A stretch of 64,000 nucleotides of DNA. Source: Chrysemys picta bellii. Lineage: Eukaryota > Chordata > Testudines > Emydidae. The stretch is taken from contig NW_027052950.1 in assembly GCF_011386835.1 (NCBI RefSeq), forward strand, positions 1-64,000, in the 5' to 3' direction. The position numbers and the translations under genes are program-made. The notes below the pieces were generated by a model. It saw nothing but the letters and a program-made list of their open reading frames with translations. It was not told where the DNA came from and searched no databases. Of the stretch, positions 10,348 to 21,511 are shown piece by piece (position 1 is the first letter of the stretch; the number at the start of each line of letters is the position of its first letter).

Positions 10348-12260
10348 GCACTGGAAAGGCCGGAGCCAGGGCGACTGTCAGGCTCCCTGGCGGGCCCAGG
10401 CCCCAGCCCCTCTCCCTGGCTGTGAAGAGCTGGGAGCGGCCTGGCCTGTGTGTGCTCCAGTTTCCAGGACTCTGGGGTGACGGCGTCTCAGCTGGGGCTT
10501 TGTGAACTGCCCGCTTCCACGGCTAGGGGGCGTCGTTCCCGTCCAGCCCCACGCTGGGTTTCCATGATGCACAGGGCTTTCTGCTGACCAGGGCGTGGCC
10601 AGGCAGTGCTTCGGGACATGGCCTTGCCAGCCACGGGGAGGACCCCAAGCTGAGAGACTCAACGGGATCATTCCAATCTGTCCCACAGCCCATTCAGCAG
10701 CCCCAGATCCTGGATGTGCGAGAGGGATCCTGCCACCTGCATCCTGCTGCTGGCCTCTGCACCTCCTGGGTGCCTGGGGTCTCATTCCTTCTGCAAGCGG
10801 CTGCAGGCCCCTCTCCACGCTTCGTCGTTCAGCAGAGCTGGGATCTGCCGGCCGGTACCGAAATACGGAGAGGGCTTGTGTGCTGCCGACCCCAGCCTAG
10901 CACCAGCAGGGTCCATGGAGCCCCGTTCACAGCACTGGCTGCGGTACCCTCCTGGAGCTGGGACTCACTCTGTCCCATCTGCTACCATGTGTGCTGCAGG
11001 GGCAGGGCTGACTAAGGTCTAGCACCCCACGGCTCACCCCTTTCAGCTGTTAGCACCGTAGAGCCAGAGTGCTAGCCCGGTTCCCACTAATCACTGGTGA
11101 CAGGGCACAGTGTCCACTTCAGAAGCTGACTCCTTTAGCCCCCAAAGCCTTGGGGGAAGCCTGTGGTTCCGACAGGTCCCATCCCTTATGCTCCTCAGGA
11201 CACAGTAGTATCCCCCCTTCTGAGGGCCCTGTTCTGCAGCCCTTATGTTGGGCAGGGCCGTGGGCCTGCAGCAGGAGACTTTGCTTGGCAGCGCTCCCCA
11301 GCATAAGGGTTACAGACCTGGGGCCGCACTACTCGGAAGGTGGAGTCTCATGAGCAACGGGGTGTCCCAGCACTGACTCTCTCCCAGGACCCTGTTTCCT
11401 TCCTGGTCCTTTACACTCAGCCCTTCCACCTCCCGCTGACCCCCATTTCAGGTACGATCCCCCAAAGAGCACAAGGGTCAGTTTTTTCTCTGAGCTGACA
11501 GCGTCTCCCATGCCACCACCCCCTTCAGCCCTAGAAACAAAGTCACTTGCTTTAAGATTCCAAGGCAAAGTTTCTCTCTGGCCAGAGCTGGGTTGTGGGA
11601 CCCAGGGGAGTAGGACAAATGGCCTTCATCGGTGGCCTCTTCAAAGGCAGTGGGCCATTGGCACTGACCCAGAGCGGGGCTCGTTCCACCCCTCCCTGCC
11701 ATACCCCAAAGTTCCACCCAGCAATTCTTCTGGTGCCCAGCCCTGCAACTCTTAGCTGAATTGTCCCATGCCTCACCCTGTTCGTCCAGGGGCTCCTCCA
11801 CCTTCCACTACAGCCCTGCTTTACCCTGGGACAATGCCCAGCCTGGGGTGTAGTCTGTCTGCATGATCCCCACCAGGCACTGGCAGGAGCACTGCTTTAC
11901 ATTAAGGTTCTTTTGGTGATGGGCTAACCTTACCCCTGTCCTGCATTTCCAGTGTGAACAGCTGTAGATGGAAACCCAGACAGTAGAGATGGAGCAGGAC
12001 TAACCGTGGTCATTTTGTCTAGCCCTCACCCTGTGTCTATACTATAGAAGTATTGCAAACAGCAGGAGCATTTTCCTGCCCGGATAGGATTTTGGAGATG
12101 TTAACGCTTGCTACGGCTTTCTCGCTGTATGGGTTGTGGGATCCATTGGAGCGGTCTGTGTTCTGTGTACAGGAGAAGATGTGTAGATCTTTTATACCTC
12201 GATGTATTACTGTAATTACAATTATTTAATCAATAAAATGAATAAAAGCATTAAAGTACA
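10348..12260 (+). other. Long 3' UTR of the WD40-motif exon
   Basis: About 1.9 kb of mostly GC-rich non-coding DNA turns AT-rich at its end. Two overlapping poly(A) signals, AATAAA at 12232-12237 and 12241-12246, mark the likely transcript end. Confidence 0.5.
12232..12246 (+). terminator. Double poly(A) signal
   Basis: AATAAAATGAATAAA in an AT-rich context, the clearest poly(A) signal in this part of the window. Confidence 0.6.
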
Positions 12261-12289
12261 TCAAAAAACATCAAAATGAAACAGAGGAT

Positions 12290-13574
12290 TGCTATGTACA
12301 GGGTGGGAGATTGCATGTGAGTGATGTTCGTCCATCGTTATCGATGAAGACCTCAACCACTCATTCTTTCGATGACCGGGCTCTGTACGTCTGAAGATGA
12401 CTGATCAGTCCGATTCAGGCGTGGAACGTCCTGTCACATGTCGGGCAGACATGTAATGGCACTGTCGATGATGTACAAGCAGCTCTGGACTTGCGCAGCT
12501 CACGCTTTTTTTCAGCCTCAGCAATACGCCTCGCCTCAGAGGTATTACTGCCTGTGTGAATGAATGTATAGCCACAGCCTGACTGGGACAGCTGTCCTTC
12601 ATTAGCAAGACGAGTTTCGCTAAGGGCTGCAATGTCAATGTTGTAGCGTGCGAGCTCTCTAGCGCCAAGTGCTGTTCTTCTCTCCGGTCTATCTGCCATG
12701 ATGTTGTCCAGTAACGTGTGCACATTCCATGTGCCAATAGTGATCGGTGTCACTCTAAGTTTTGTTTTTATACGACCGCTTTTGGGGGATCCCCGCCAGC
12801 CGCGGTATGCTGGCCAGGGTAAGGTGAAGCAGGCAATGTTTAAGGCACCTTTTCTAGCACCCTCCTCATTCTACGGAGGTGAGCAGTGCAATCCTGAATA
12901 GGGCTGCTCAGTCGCTCAAGAAGATGCCGAGCTCCACTGCTGCTTCGGTCAGTGAGGAACGACCATTATGCCTGAGCCGCCTATGTGCAGGTCCGCAGCT
13001 ACAGCTCCCAGTGTATCCACACCTGCTGCTTCGTCGCTCGCCCATCGCCACAGGACTTGATATGATGTAATATGATACGATATCATGTCGAGACTTGCGC
13101 ATGAATTGGATTAAAGTGAGGGAGAGTTGCGCGACGTCAGCCTCACTCTCTCTTCCCAGTTCCTATCTGTATCCAGTGACAAGACAGAAGTAGAGACGGC
13201 TGGAGATAGGGCAGGGCGCAGTGGATGACCAGGACGCCTACGTGTCTTGTCGTGCTCTTAAGCGTTCCACAACGCTTGCTGTCATCGCCTTCCTGACCAT
13301 TGAACCAGGTTGCCTCAGTCAGCCAGATCCAGCCTTCGCATGCAATGGGTAGACAGGCCCTAACTCACAGAGAGTCTCATACTCATCGGCTACCCTCACC
13401 TGGTTTAGCCCACCGGTCGAGACGGTCTCCGGGGTGTGGCCGCTGTCACATGCTGACAGCTACTTGGAGCCACAGGTGAGAGCTGGGTATTGTCAAGTGG
13501 GGACCAAAGTGGATGAGCTACTCCTAGGAGTACGACTGCTCCCCCATCAGAGGTACTACCCCTCCCTGACAACC
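12290..13574 (-). mobile_element. Internally deleted LINE (endonuclease type), minus strand
   Basis: Read on the minus strand: a leader of about 800 bp (13574 to about 12760), the start of an AP-like endonuclease (TIGTWNVHTLL, later ALSETRL), an abrupt jump to a C-terminal CPTCDRTFHA finger-like segment, then a 3' tail. Reverse transcriptase is wholly missing. The set resembles a family of vertebrate LINEs whose ORF ends in a CPTCDRTF-type motif (recollection). It ends where the large palindrome begins. Confidence 0.6.
12415..12753 (-). pseudogene. LINE ORF remnant: endonuclease start joined to C-terminal finger
   Basis: 112 codons. The first 65 or so match the N-terminus of an APE-type endonuclease (GTWNVHTL catalytic Asn; LSETR with its Glu). 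The remainder is a basic coiled piece and a CxxC half-finger. The junction marks the internal deletion. Confidence 0.6.
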
Positions 13575-13799
13575 CCATGTGAGTAGGTAACCGCTCGATA
13601 GCTTTCATCACCATATAGTTTGACAGGTTACCACACCCCATCCCCATTGCCGGCGCCGTCCCCATTTTTCTGTGTTTTGCCGGGGGAAGGTTGCGTGCTT
13701 GTGTTTTGACATATTTAGAGAAAAAGTATGAAAGACTAGAAAGAGAGGCTGTAAGGGGTTTGCAGTTCCCTCCCCGTCCGTCTGGGCGGGAGACAACAC

Positions 13800-14285
13800 T
13801 AGGGTGACCAGACGTCCCGATAAAATCGGGACCGTCCCGATATTTAGGTATTTGTCCCGCGTCCCGATTGATCTTCGGTCGGGACGCTGCACTCCGCTTT
13901 TTTTTTTTTTTTTTCTCCGCCGGCAGCACTCAGCTGTTCTCGGCTTTTTTTTTTTTTTCTTCTCCTCTGACTGCTGGCAGCACTCAGCTGTTCTCCGTTG
14001 GTTCCCCCCGCCCCCCCCCCCCCCCCCCCGCGCTCCTAAAAACCAGAGGCTGTAGGGATGCATACCTAAGGAAGGGTGCATAATCTCCTCTGACTGCCCG
14101 CAGCACTCGGCTGTTCTCAGCTCCTGCCCCCGACTGCCGGCAGCACTGGGCCACAGTAGGGAATTGGGAGAGGGAGCTGTTGGTGTCCTTACACTGGCAG
14201 CACTCAGTTTTTTGGGTTTTTTTGCTCCGCCAGTGACCCCCCCCCTTGTGTCCCGATATTTTCTTCCTGTCATCTGGTCACCCTA
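13800..14285. mobile_element. hAT-type non-autonomous element, TIR TAGGGTGACCAGA
   Basis: Terminal inverted repeats TAGGGTGACCAGACGTCCCGAT / CATCTGGTCACCCTA. The 8-bp TSD is GACAACAC (13792-13799) against GACAACGC (14286-14293), one mismatch. The interior has T runs, a C run and the repeated CAGCACTCAGCTGTTCTC. The right palindrome arm keeps the empty site. Confidence 0.85.
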
Positions 14286-14734
14286 GACAACGCCCCTCGC
14301 TATGATACTTCTGGGATACCTTGGTTCAGGGGGAAATTAGCTCAGTGTTAATGGTTCAGGCCTGCAGTCAGACCGAGCAAAGATAGAGAGTCTGTGTCGC
14401 AGGGCAACGGTGAGGGATGATCTCTTCCGGCCTCTAAGTGCCCTCTACAGGCTGGTGTCTCGCCTGCCGCTGGTCCCGGTGTACCTCCCAGACCCCGGTA
14501 CCCCTCTACGTCAGGGTCCTGCCCCCGGCAGTAACCCACTATCTGGGTGTCCAGGGGAACCCCCAACCCTCTAACCACACCTTGCCTCAGTGGCTACTGC
14601 CAGTCACTGTCTAGTCCCCGCTCACTGGGGCGGACTGCAGTATATAAACCACGCATCATCGGCAAGGGGGGTTGGACCAGCTGCCTCTGCCTATCTCTCG
14701 GGTGCCCCTCTGCAGCCCGAGTACCTTTTGTAGG

Positions 14735-15426
14735 TGTAAGAGTATCCGGACTCACCCCTGCGGCGCCTCCTGCTGGTCGTCCAGGGAATTAGCTCTCCAG
14801 CCTCTGGAGCGCCCTCTGCAGGCCAGTGATCCGCCTGTCCTCTGCACGCAGGCTCCCGTGTCCTTCCCAGGACCCCGGTGCCCCTTGCTCTGGGTGCTGC
14901 CCCCTGGCAGTACCCACACATGCTAGGTCTCCCCTCCCAGGTGAACCCCTACCCACTAACCCCACCTCACCTCAGGATAAGGCCACTGCCAGTCACCAGT
15001 TAGCCCCCACTCTCTGGGGCAGACTGCAGTATAAGCCACTCCTCATCGGCAAGGTTGGGTTCGGACCTGCTGCCTTGGCTTGGGCTGCCCTCTGCAACCC
15101 CCAGTACCCCTTGGCCTATTACCAGGCCACAGCCTGGGGCTATCCAGGCTGGAGCTCCCCAGCTCCTCAGCCTTTCCCCAGCCCTGCTCCACTCAGGTAT
15201 CCTGTCTAGCTCCCTGCAGTCAGGCCCATCTCTCTCTGCACTCAGAGAGAGACTCTTGAGCTCCTGGCTCCCAGCCTTCTTATACAGGCCAGCTGGGGCC
15301 TGATTGGGGCATGGCCCAGCTGTGGCTACTTCCCCAATCAGCCCAGTAGCTTTTCCCTTTGCCCCAGCCCTCTGCCAGGGCTGTTTTAAACCCCTCAGGC
15401 AGGAGTGGGGTAGCCACCCTGCTACA
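14735..15426 (-). repeat. 3' LTR of the short LTR retrotransposon
   Basis: 692 bp. On the minus strand it begins TGTAGCAGGGTGG and ends GATACTCTTACA. Confidence 0.88.
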
Positions 15427-15499
15427 CACACCCCACCTCAAGATCCCCTCCACCGGGGGGGTAGGGTGTCTGTCTATCCCTAACGCCCCAGCACTCCTC

Positions 15500-16189
15500 T
15501 CAGCTGGGCCCGCAGGAAATCCCTCTCTGCTTGCAGGCTGTCCAGTGCAAGGAGCAGCTGCTCACTTCCTCCATAGTTTGGGTTCCCATGGTTGCCTTTT
15601 CAGCTCCCCCATGGGATCCTAGGTTTGTCTGGGGCCTCCCTGCCCCTGACAATCCCCTCTGTGGGGCCCTGGTCGTCACCACCCCCTCCTTCGGGGCAGT
15701 CTCAGACCCGGCCCGATCCTCTGGCCTCCCCCTCCGTCTCTGGGGGCTAGGCCGCTTTCCCCGGCGCCCCTTGTGGCAGAGGAGGCACAGCCAGTGCTCA
15801 CCCCTGCCCACCTCAGGGCTAGCCTGGGCCCTGCGAGTTCCGTGAGGGCACTCCCCCTTCTTGTGCCCTGGCTCCCCACAGGCCCAACACAATTGGAGCC
15901 CCCCTGTTGGCTTCACAGGGGGCACTCGAGTCGGTCCATGGTCTGTCTCTGGCACAGCCCTTCCTTCAGGGCTCACCTGGGCCCTGTGAGGGCACACCCT
16001 CTTCAAGTGTCCTGGTTCTCCACAGGCCCAACAGTTCTTTGACCTTGGCACCGGCCTCCTGCCCAAGGTGCCTGGACCCCAATGAAATCCTTGTGCCCTC
16101 CCCTGCAGCAGCTGGAGCAGCCTGCCTTGCTGCTTGGCGAGACGGGCCACACGGGCTCTCCAATAATAGTCCTTCATGGTTTTCTCCAC
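15500..16189 (-). CDS. Gag-like protein with two CCHC zinc knuckles
   Basis: 229 codons from ATG at 16189, about 100 bp after the primer site. The N-terminus is helical and basic (MEKTMKDYYWRARVARLAKQ). Two knuckles of the form CWACGEPGH-x4-C follow (about residues 53-66 and 101-114), then a CxxCH segment and a very basic, Arg-rich stretch. CCHC knuckles bind nucleic acid in retroviral and retrotransposon nucleocapsids. No capsid motif is recognisable. An intact frame in a repeat this short is notable. It could be a packaging protein for a parasitic element. Confidence 0.65.
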   Translation of the reverse strand: MEKTMKDYYWRARVARLAKQQGRLLQLLQGRAQGFHWGPGTLGRRPVPRSKNCWACGEPGHLKRVCPHRAQVSPEGRAVPETDHGPTRVPPVKPTGGLQLCWACGEPGHKKGECPHGTRRAQASPEVGRGEHWLCLLCHKGRRGKRPSPQRRRGRPEDRAGSETAPKEGVVTTRAPQRGLSGAGRPQTNLGSHGGAEKATMGTQTMEEVSSCSLHWTACKQRGISCGPS

Positions 16190-16269
16190 CTTCGGTTCTC
16201 AAGTCTCTGCATTGGGCAATAGTCCACAGTCCTTGCCTTGGCCCCTTGTGTCACGGGTGGACCGCTATA

Positions 16270-16287
16270 CCCGCATTCTCCACCATA
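16270..16287 (-). promoter_or_regulatory. Primer-binding site, tRNA-Ala-like
   Basis: The minus strand reads TATGGTGGAGAATGCGGGTA right after the 5' LTR. TGGTGGAG-ATGCGGG fits the complement of a tRNA-Ala 3' end (CCUCCACCA type) with about two mismatches in 18. The match is from memory of tRNA sequences. Confidence 0.5.
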
Positions 16288-16985
16288 TGTAAGAGTATCC
16301 GGACTCACCCCTGTGGCGCCTCCTGCTGGTCGTCCAGGGAATTAGCTCTCCAGCCTCTGGAGCGCCCTCTGCAGGCCAGTGATCCGCCTGTCCTCTGCAC
16401 TCAGGCTCCCGTATCCCTCCCAGGACCCCGGTGCCCCTTGCTCTGGGTGCTGCCCCCTGGCAGTACCCACACACGCTAGGTCTCCCCTCCCAGGGGAACC
16501 CCCACCCACTAACCCCACCTCACTTCAGGATAAGGCCACTGCCAGTCACCAGCTAGCCCCCACTCTCTGGGGTAGACTGCAGTATAGGCCACTCATCATC
16601 GGCAAGGTTGGGTTCGGACCTGCTGCCTTGGCCTAGCCCTGGGCTGCCCTCTGCAACCCCCAGTACCCCTTGGCCTATTACCAGGCCACAGCCTGGGGCT
16701 ATCCAGACTGGAGCTCCCCAGCTCCTCAGCCTTTCCCCAGCCCTGCTCCACTCCAGTACCCTGTCTAGCTCCCTGCAGCCAGGCCCTTCTCTCTCTGCAC
16801 TCAGAGAGAGACTCTTGAGCTCCTGGCTCCCAGCCTTCTTATACAGGCCAGCTGGGGCCTGATTGGGGCATGGCCCAGCTGTGGCTACTTCCCCAATCAG
16901 CCCAGTAGCTTTTCCCTTTGCCCCAGCCCTCTTCCAGGGCTGTTTTAAACCTCTCAGGCAGGAGCGGGGTAGCTACCCTGCTACA
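16288..16985 (-). repeat. 5' LTR of the short LTR retrotransposon
   Basis: 698 bp, almost identical to the 3' LTR, including the block with AGTCTCTCTCTGAGTGCAGA. A TATAAG box lies on the minus strand near 16841. Confidence 0.88.
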
Positions 16986-17639
16986 GTAGGCCTTTATCTA
17001 GGCCTGCAGCCTGGGGTTTTGCCCAGAGCCCTCAATCAGGGCGGGGCGGCAATCGAGAAGGGGCTGTGGCCTACAGGCAGGCAGGCAGAGCAACAGAAGG
17101 TCCATTTGCCTGGCCACTGATCAGGGTGGGGCAGCAAGCAAGTAGGGGGGCTCTGACCTACAGTCCAGCAGAGCTGTGGCAGTCTAGGGGAGGTTACCTC
17201 TCTGGTGGGAGAGTCAGCACAACCGTCTGGCATCCGGATTCAGGTGGGAGCCAGACCAATGCAGGCCTCCTGACAACCAGGTGGGGAGGCTACCACTCCT
17301 GACGTTGGGTTGCCGGGGGTAGGGGAACCCAGGCCCTCCCACTCACCTACGTCCCATCCCAGGGCCCTAATAGAAGCGGAGTGGCCTGCCACTGGGTCAG
17401 CGGGGAAAATCCAACTGCAACACACTGGCCGGCTTGTAGTCAATGACACAGCTGAATCTGATTTGGCTTCCCTGGGCTCCTTCCTACACGACCATTCTCT
17501 GTGTACATGGGTTCCAGGGTTGTTGTTTGCTTTGGACCACGAAAAAGTTCAAGGAGCTGAGATTACAGAAAAGTCCCATAAAATGTAAAAGGGCTTAAAG
17601 CCAATGGGGTTCTCTCTCTCCCTCTTTCTCTCTCCACAT

Positions 17640-17741
17640 ACACCACATCTATCTATCTACCCCCATACACCCCCACATCTATCTATCTCCATACACCACA
17701 TCTGTCTATCCCCATACACCCCCTCTATCTATCTAGCTACA
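17640..17741 (+). repeat. TATC-rich microsatellite, left part
   Basis: Units of CTATCTAT with CCCCATACACC spacers. It is cut by the CR1 insertion and continues at 19795. Confidence 0.85.
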
Positions 17742-19794
17742 TACTCCATAGACTCATAGACTTTAAGGTCAGAAGGGACCATTATGATCATCTGGTCTGA
17801 CCCCCTGCATGCTGCAGGCCACAAAACCGTCCCTACCCTTCCCTTGACTCTGCTGATGAAGTTCCCAAATCCTGTGTTTTAGTGACTTCAATTGGCAGAG
17901 AACCCTCCTGCTAGCGATCCCTGCCCCATGCTGCGGAGGAAGGCGAAAAACCTCCAGGGCCTCAGCCAATCTACCCTGGAGGAAAATTCCTTCCTGACCC
18001 CAAATATGGCGATAAGTAATACCCCGAGCATGTAGGCAAGAGTCTCCGGCCTGACCCTTGCTAGCCATTATACTATTTACCTACTATTGCTCGGTATTCC
18101 TCAGCTAATATGTTTTATCATTAAACCATTCCCTCCATAAACTTATCTAACTTAATCTTAAAACCAGACAGGTCCCTCGCCCCCACCGTTTCCCTCGGAA
18201 GGCCGTTCCAATATTTCACCCCTCTGACGGTCAGAAACCTTCGTCTAATTTCAAGCCTGAACTTCCCCACGGCCAGTTTATATCCATTCGTTCTTGTGTC
18301 CACATTAGTACTAAGCTGGAATAATTCCTCTCCCTCCCTTGTATTTATCCCTTTGATATATTTAAAGAGAGCAATCATATCCCCCCTCAGCCTTCGTTTT
18401 GTCAGACTAAACAACCCGAGCTCCTCCAGTCTCCTTTCATACGACAGGTTTTCCATTCCTCTGATCATCCTAGTGGCCCTTCTCTGCACCCGTTCCAATT
18501 TGAGTTCATCTTTTTTAAACATGGGAGACCAGAACTGCACACAGTACTCCAAATGAGGTCCACCAGCGCCTTATACAACGGAAGCAGCACCTCCTTATCC
18601 CTACTAGATATGCCTCGCCTAATGCATCCCAAGACCGCATTGGCTTTTTTCACCGCCACGTCACATTGTCGACTCATAGTCATCCTCCGGTCTACAAGAA
18701 CCCCTAGGTCCTTCTCCTCTTCCGTTACTTCTAACCAATGCGTCCCCAGCTTGTAACTAAAATTGTTGTTAGTCATCCCTAAATGCATCACCTTACACTT
18801 TTCACTATTAAATTTCATCCTATTTCTGATACTCCAATTCACAAGCTCATTCAAGTCTCCCTGCAGAATATCCCTATCCTCCTCCGAATTGGCAACGCCT
18901 CCCACCTTCGTATCGTCCGCAAACTTTATCAGTCCACTCCTGCAATCGGTTCCGAGGTCAGTTATAAATAGATTAAATAAAATGGGTCCCAAAACCGAAC
19001 CCTGAGGAACTCCACTGGTAACCTCCCTCCAACCTGACAGTTCACCCTTCAATACCACCCGCTGCATTCTCCCCATTAACCAATTCCTTATCCACCTCTG
19101 GATTTTCATATCGATCCCCATCTTTTCCAGTTTAATCAATAATTCCTCATGGGGTACAGTAGCAAACGCTTTACTGAAATCCAGGTATATTAGGTCCACC
19201 GCATTTCCCTTATCTAATAAGTCCGTTACTTTCTCGAAGAAGGAGATCAGATTCGTTTGGCACGATCTGCCCTTCGTAAAACCATGTTGTAATTTATTGC
19301 ACTTGCCATTAACCTCAAGGTCCTCAACTACTTTCCCTTTCAGAATTTTCTCCAGCACCTTGCACACTACAGATGTTAAACTAACAGGCCTGTAGTTACC
19401 CGGATCACTTTTTTTCCCTTTCTTGAAAATAGGAACCACATTAGCTATTCTCCAGTCTAACGGAACCACCCCCGAGTTTACAGATTCATTAAATATTATC
19501 GCTAATGGGCCTGCTATTTCCCGCGCCAATTCCTTCAATATTCTCGGATGAAGATCGTCCGGTCCTCCCGACTTAGCACCATTAAGGCATTCGAGTTTTG
19601 TTTCTACCTCGGATACGGTAATCCCCCATTCTGTTTGCCCCTCTGTCACGGTGCTAGTATCCCTAATACCTTCATTGGCCTCATTAAACACCGATGCAAA
19701 ATATTCATTGAGATATTGCGCCATGCCTAGATTATCTTTAATCTCCTCTCCGGCTATAGTCTTCAGCGGTCCTACTTCTTCCTTCCCCCCTCTA
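17742..19794 (-). mobile_element. CR1 LINE, 5'-truncated, minus strand
   Basis: The 3' end has the CR1-like tail (CATAGACTCATAGACTTTAAGG on the plus strand). The 5' end is truncated inside ORF2. It sits inside the TATC microsatellite of the left palindrome arm. Confidence 0.9.
18121..19794 (-). pseudogene. CR1 ORF2 reverse transcriptase, one frameshift
   Basis: Most of an RT domain is open in one frame from the truncated 5' end: PISL-type NYRPVSLTSV, SKAFATVPHE, GVPQGSVLGPILF and the catalytic FADDTK. Near 18550 a one-base change moves the frame. The C-terminal part then runs 18552-18121 (YCVQFWSP, RVQRRATRMI) to a stop. Only one lesion was seen, so this copy is fairly young. Confidence 0.85.
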
Positions 19795-20111
19795 TCTATC
19801 CCCATACACCCCATCTATCTATCTATCCCCATATACCACATTTATCTATCTATCTACATACTCCCCCTCTATCTATCTATCCCCATACACCCCATCTATC
19901 TATCTATCCCCATATACCACATTTATCTATCTATCTACATACTCCCCCTATATCTATCTATCCCCATACACCCCATCTATCTATCTACACACTCCCCCTC
20001 TATCTATCTATGTATCTATCCGCATACACCCCATCTATCTATCTATCTATCTATCTATCTACATACTCCCCCTCTATCTATCTATCTATCTATCTATCTA
20101 CATACTCCCCC

Positions 20112-20167
<56 letters not shown>

Positions 20168-20420
20168 GAGGGGGAGTATGTAGATTGATAGATAGATGGG
20201 GTGTATGCGGATAGATACATAGATAGATAGAGGGGGAGTGTGTAGATAGATAGATGGGGTGTATGGGGATAGATAGATAGATAGAGGGGGATGATGTAGC
20301 TAGATATGTGTATGGGGATAGATAAATAGATAGAGGGGGTGTATGGGGATAGACAGATGTGGTGTATGGAGATAGATGTGGGGGTGTATGGGGGTAGATA
20401 GATAGATGTGGTGTATGTGG
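19795..20420. repeat. TATC / GATA microsatellite palindrome centre
   Basis: TATC units run to about 20166 and then flip to GATA units. Spacers such as CATACTCCCCCTC recur inverted (GAGGGGGAGTATG) in the same order, so this is an inverted duplication, not two unrelated microsatellites. Confidence 0.88.
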
Positions 20421-21511
20421 AGAGAGAAAGAGGGAGAGAGAGAACCCCATTGGCTTTAAGCCCTTTTACATTTTATGGGACTTTTCTGTAATCTCAGCTC
20501 CTTGAACTTTTTCGTGGTCCAAAGCAAACAACAACCGTGGAACCCATGTACACACAGAATGGTCGTGTAGGAAGTAGCCCAGGGAAGCCAAATCAGATTC
20601 AGCTGTGTCATTGACTACAAGCCGGCCAGTGTGTTGCAGTTGGATTTTCCCTGCTGACCCAGTGGCAGGCCACTCCGCTTCTATTAGGGCCCTGGGATGG
20701 GACGTAGGTGAGTGGGAGGGCCTGGGTTCCCCTACCCCCGGCAACCCAACGTCAGGAGTGGTAGCCTCCCCACCTGGTTGTCAGGAGGCCTGCATTGGTC
20801 TGGCTCCCACCTGAATCCGGATGCCAGACGGTTGTGCTGACTCTCCCACCAGAGAGGTAACCTCCCCTAGACTGCCACAGCTCTGCTGGACTGTAGGTCA
20901 GAGCCCCCCTACTTGCTTGCTGCCCCACCCTGATCAGTGGCCAGGCAAATGGACCTTCTGTTGCTCTGCCTGCCTGCCTGTAGGCCACAGCCCCTTCTCA
21001 ATTGCTGCCCTGCCCTGATTGAGGGCCCTGGGCAAACAGACTCTCTACCATTACTTGGCCTGACTGCAGGCTAGAACCATTAACACTGAGCTACTTTTCC
21101 CCTGAACCAAGGTACCCGGAAGTATCATAGCAAAGGGCGTGGTCTCCCGCCCGGACGGACGGGGAGGGAGCCGTGAACCCCTTACAGTCTCTCTTTCTAC
21201 TCATTCATACTTTTTCTCTAAATATGTCAAAACACAGGCACACAACCTTCCCCCGGCCAAACACAGAAAAATAATACAAAATAAATTTTCAAAATGGCTG
21301 ACGGCACCAAAAACATACACGACTGGAAATGGGGATGGAGGGCGGGACGTAAATGCTACACAGTGCATGGAAACCTATCAAAAAGTACATGGTGATGAAA
21401 GCTATCGAGCAGTTAACTACTCACATGGCTGCGCAGAGCAGGCGGCCAATGGGGAAGAAGCCATGGTCTGGCACGAAGCTCCCAGGGAAGGGAGGCTGGC
21501 TTTTCCCAGAG

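Larger units (their letters stand above)
14735..16985 (-). mobile_element. Short LTR retrotransposon with gag-like ORF, minus strand
   Basis: Two direct LTRs flank an 861-bp interior. The 5-bp TSD is perfect: GTAGG at 14730-14734 and 16986-16990. The minus-strand interior starts with a primer site and a zinc-knuckle ORF and ends with a purine-rich tract (GAGGTGGGGTG) before the 3' LTR. There is no protease, RT, RNase H or integrase, so movement would need another element's enzymes. Confidence 0.88.
14394..17022 (-). repeat. Older LTR, split by a younger LTR element
   Basis: 14394-14734 resembles the 3' half of the younger LTR (spaced blocks such as GCCCTCTACAGG, CCCCGGTACCCCT, ACTGCAGTATATAAACC). 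The remainder lies at 16991-17022. The whole block is missing from the right palindrome arm. Its exact ends and TSD are unclear. Confidence 0.5.
13575..21428. repeat. Large imperfect palindrome with microsatellite centre
   Basis: The outer ends are inverted copies (CCATGTGAGTAG at 13575, CTACTCACATGG ending 21428). The left arm matches the reverse complement of the right arm in blocks: 13575-13799 and 14286-14398 with 21060-21428; 17020-17650 with 20430-21060; and the TATC-rich block with the GATA-rich block. The centre is near 20166. The right arm is compact (about 1.26 kb). The left arm is longer only because of inserted elements. No TSD was found at the outer ends. Confidence 0.85.

Noticed and set aside
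9879..10505. 208-codon GC-rich ORF
   Set aside because: It runs through an intron-like region and the acceptor at 10292. The WD40-like frame in the exon is better supported.
17640..20420. CRISPR-like regular repeats with spacers
   Set aside because: Eukaryotic context, 4-bp microsatellite unit and inverted symmetry; spacers are themselves repeats.
19651..20450. Long ORFs full of YLSIPI/HIYLS repeats on both strands
   Set aside because: They are translations of the TATC/GATA microsatellite.
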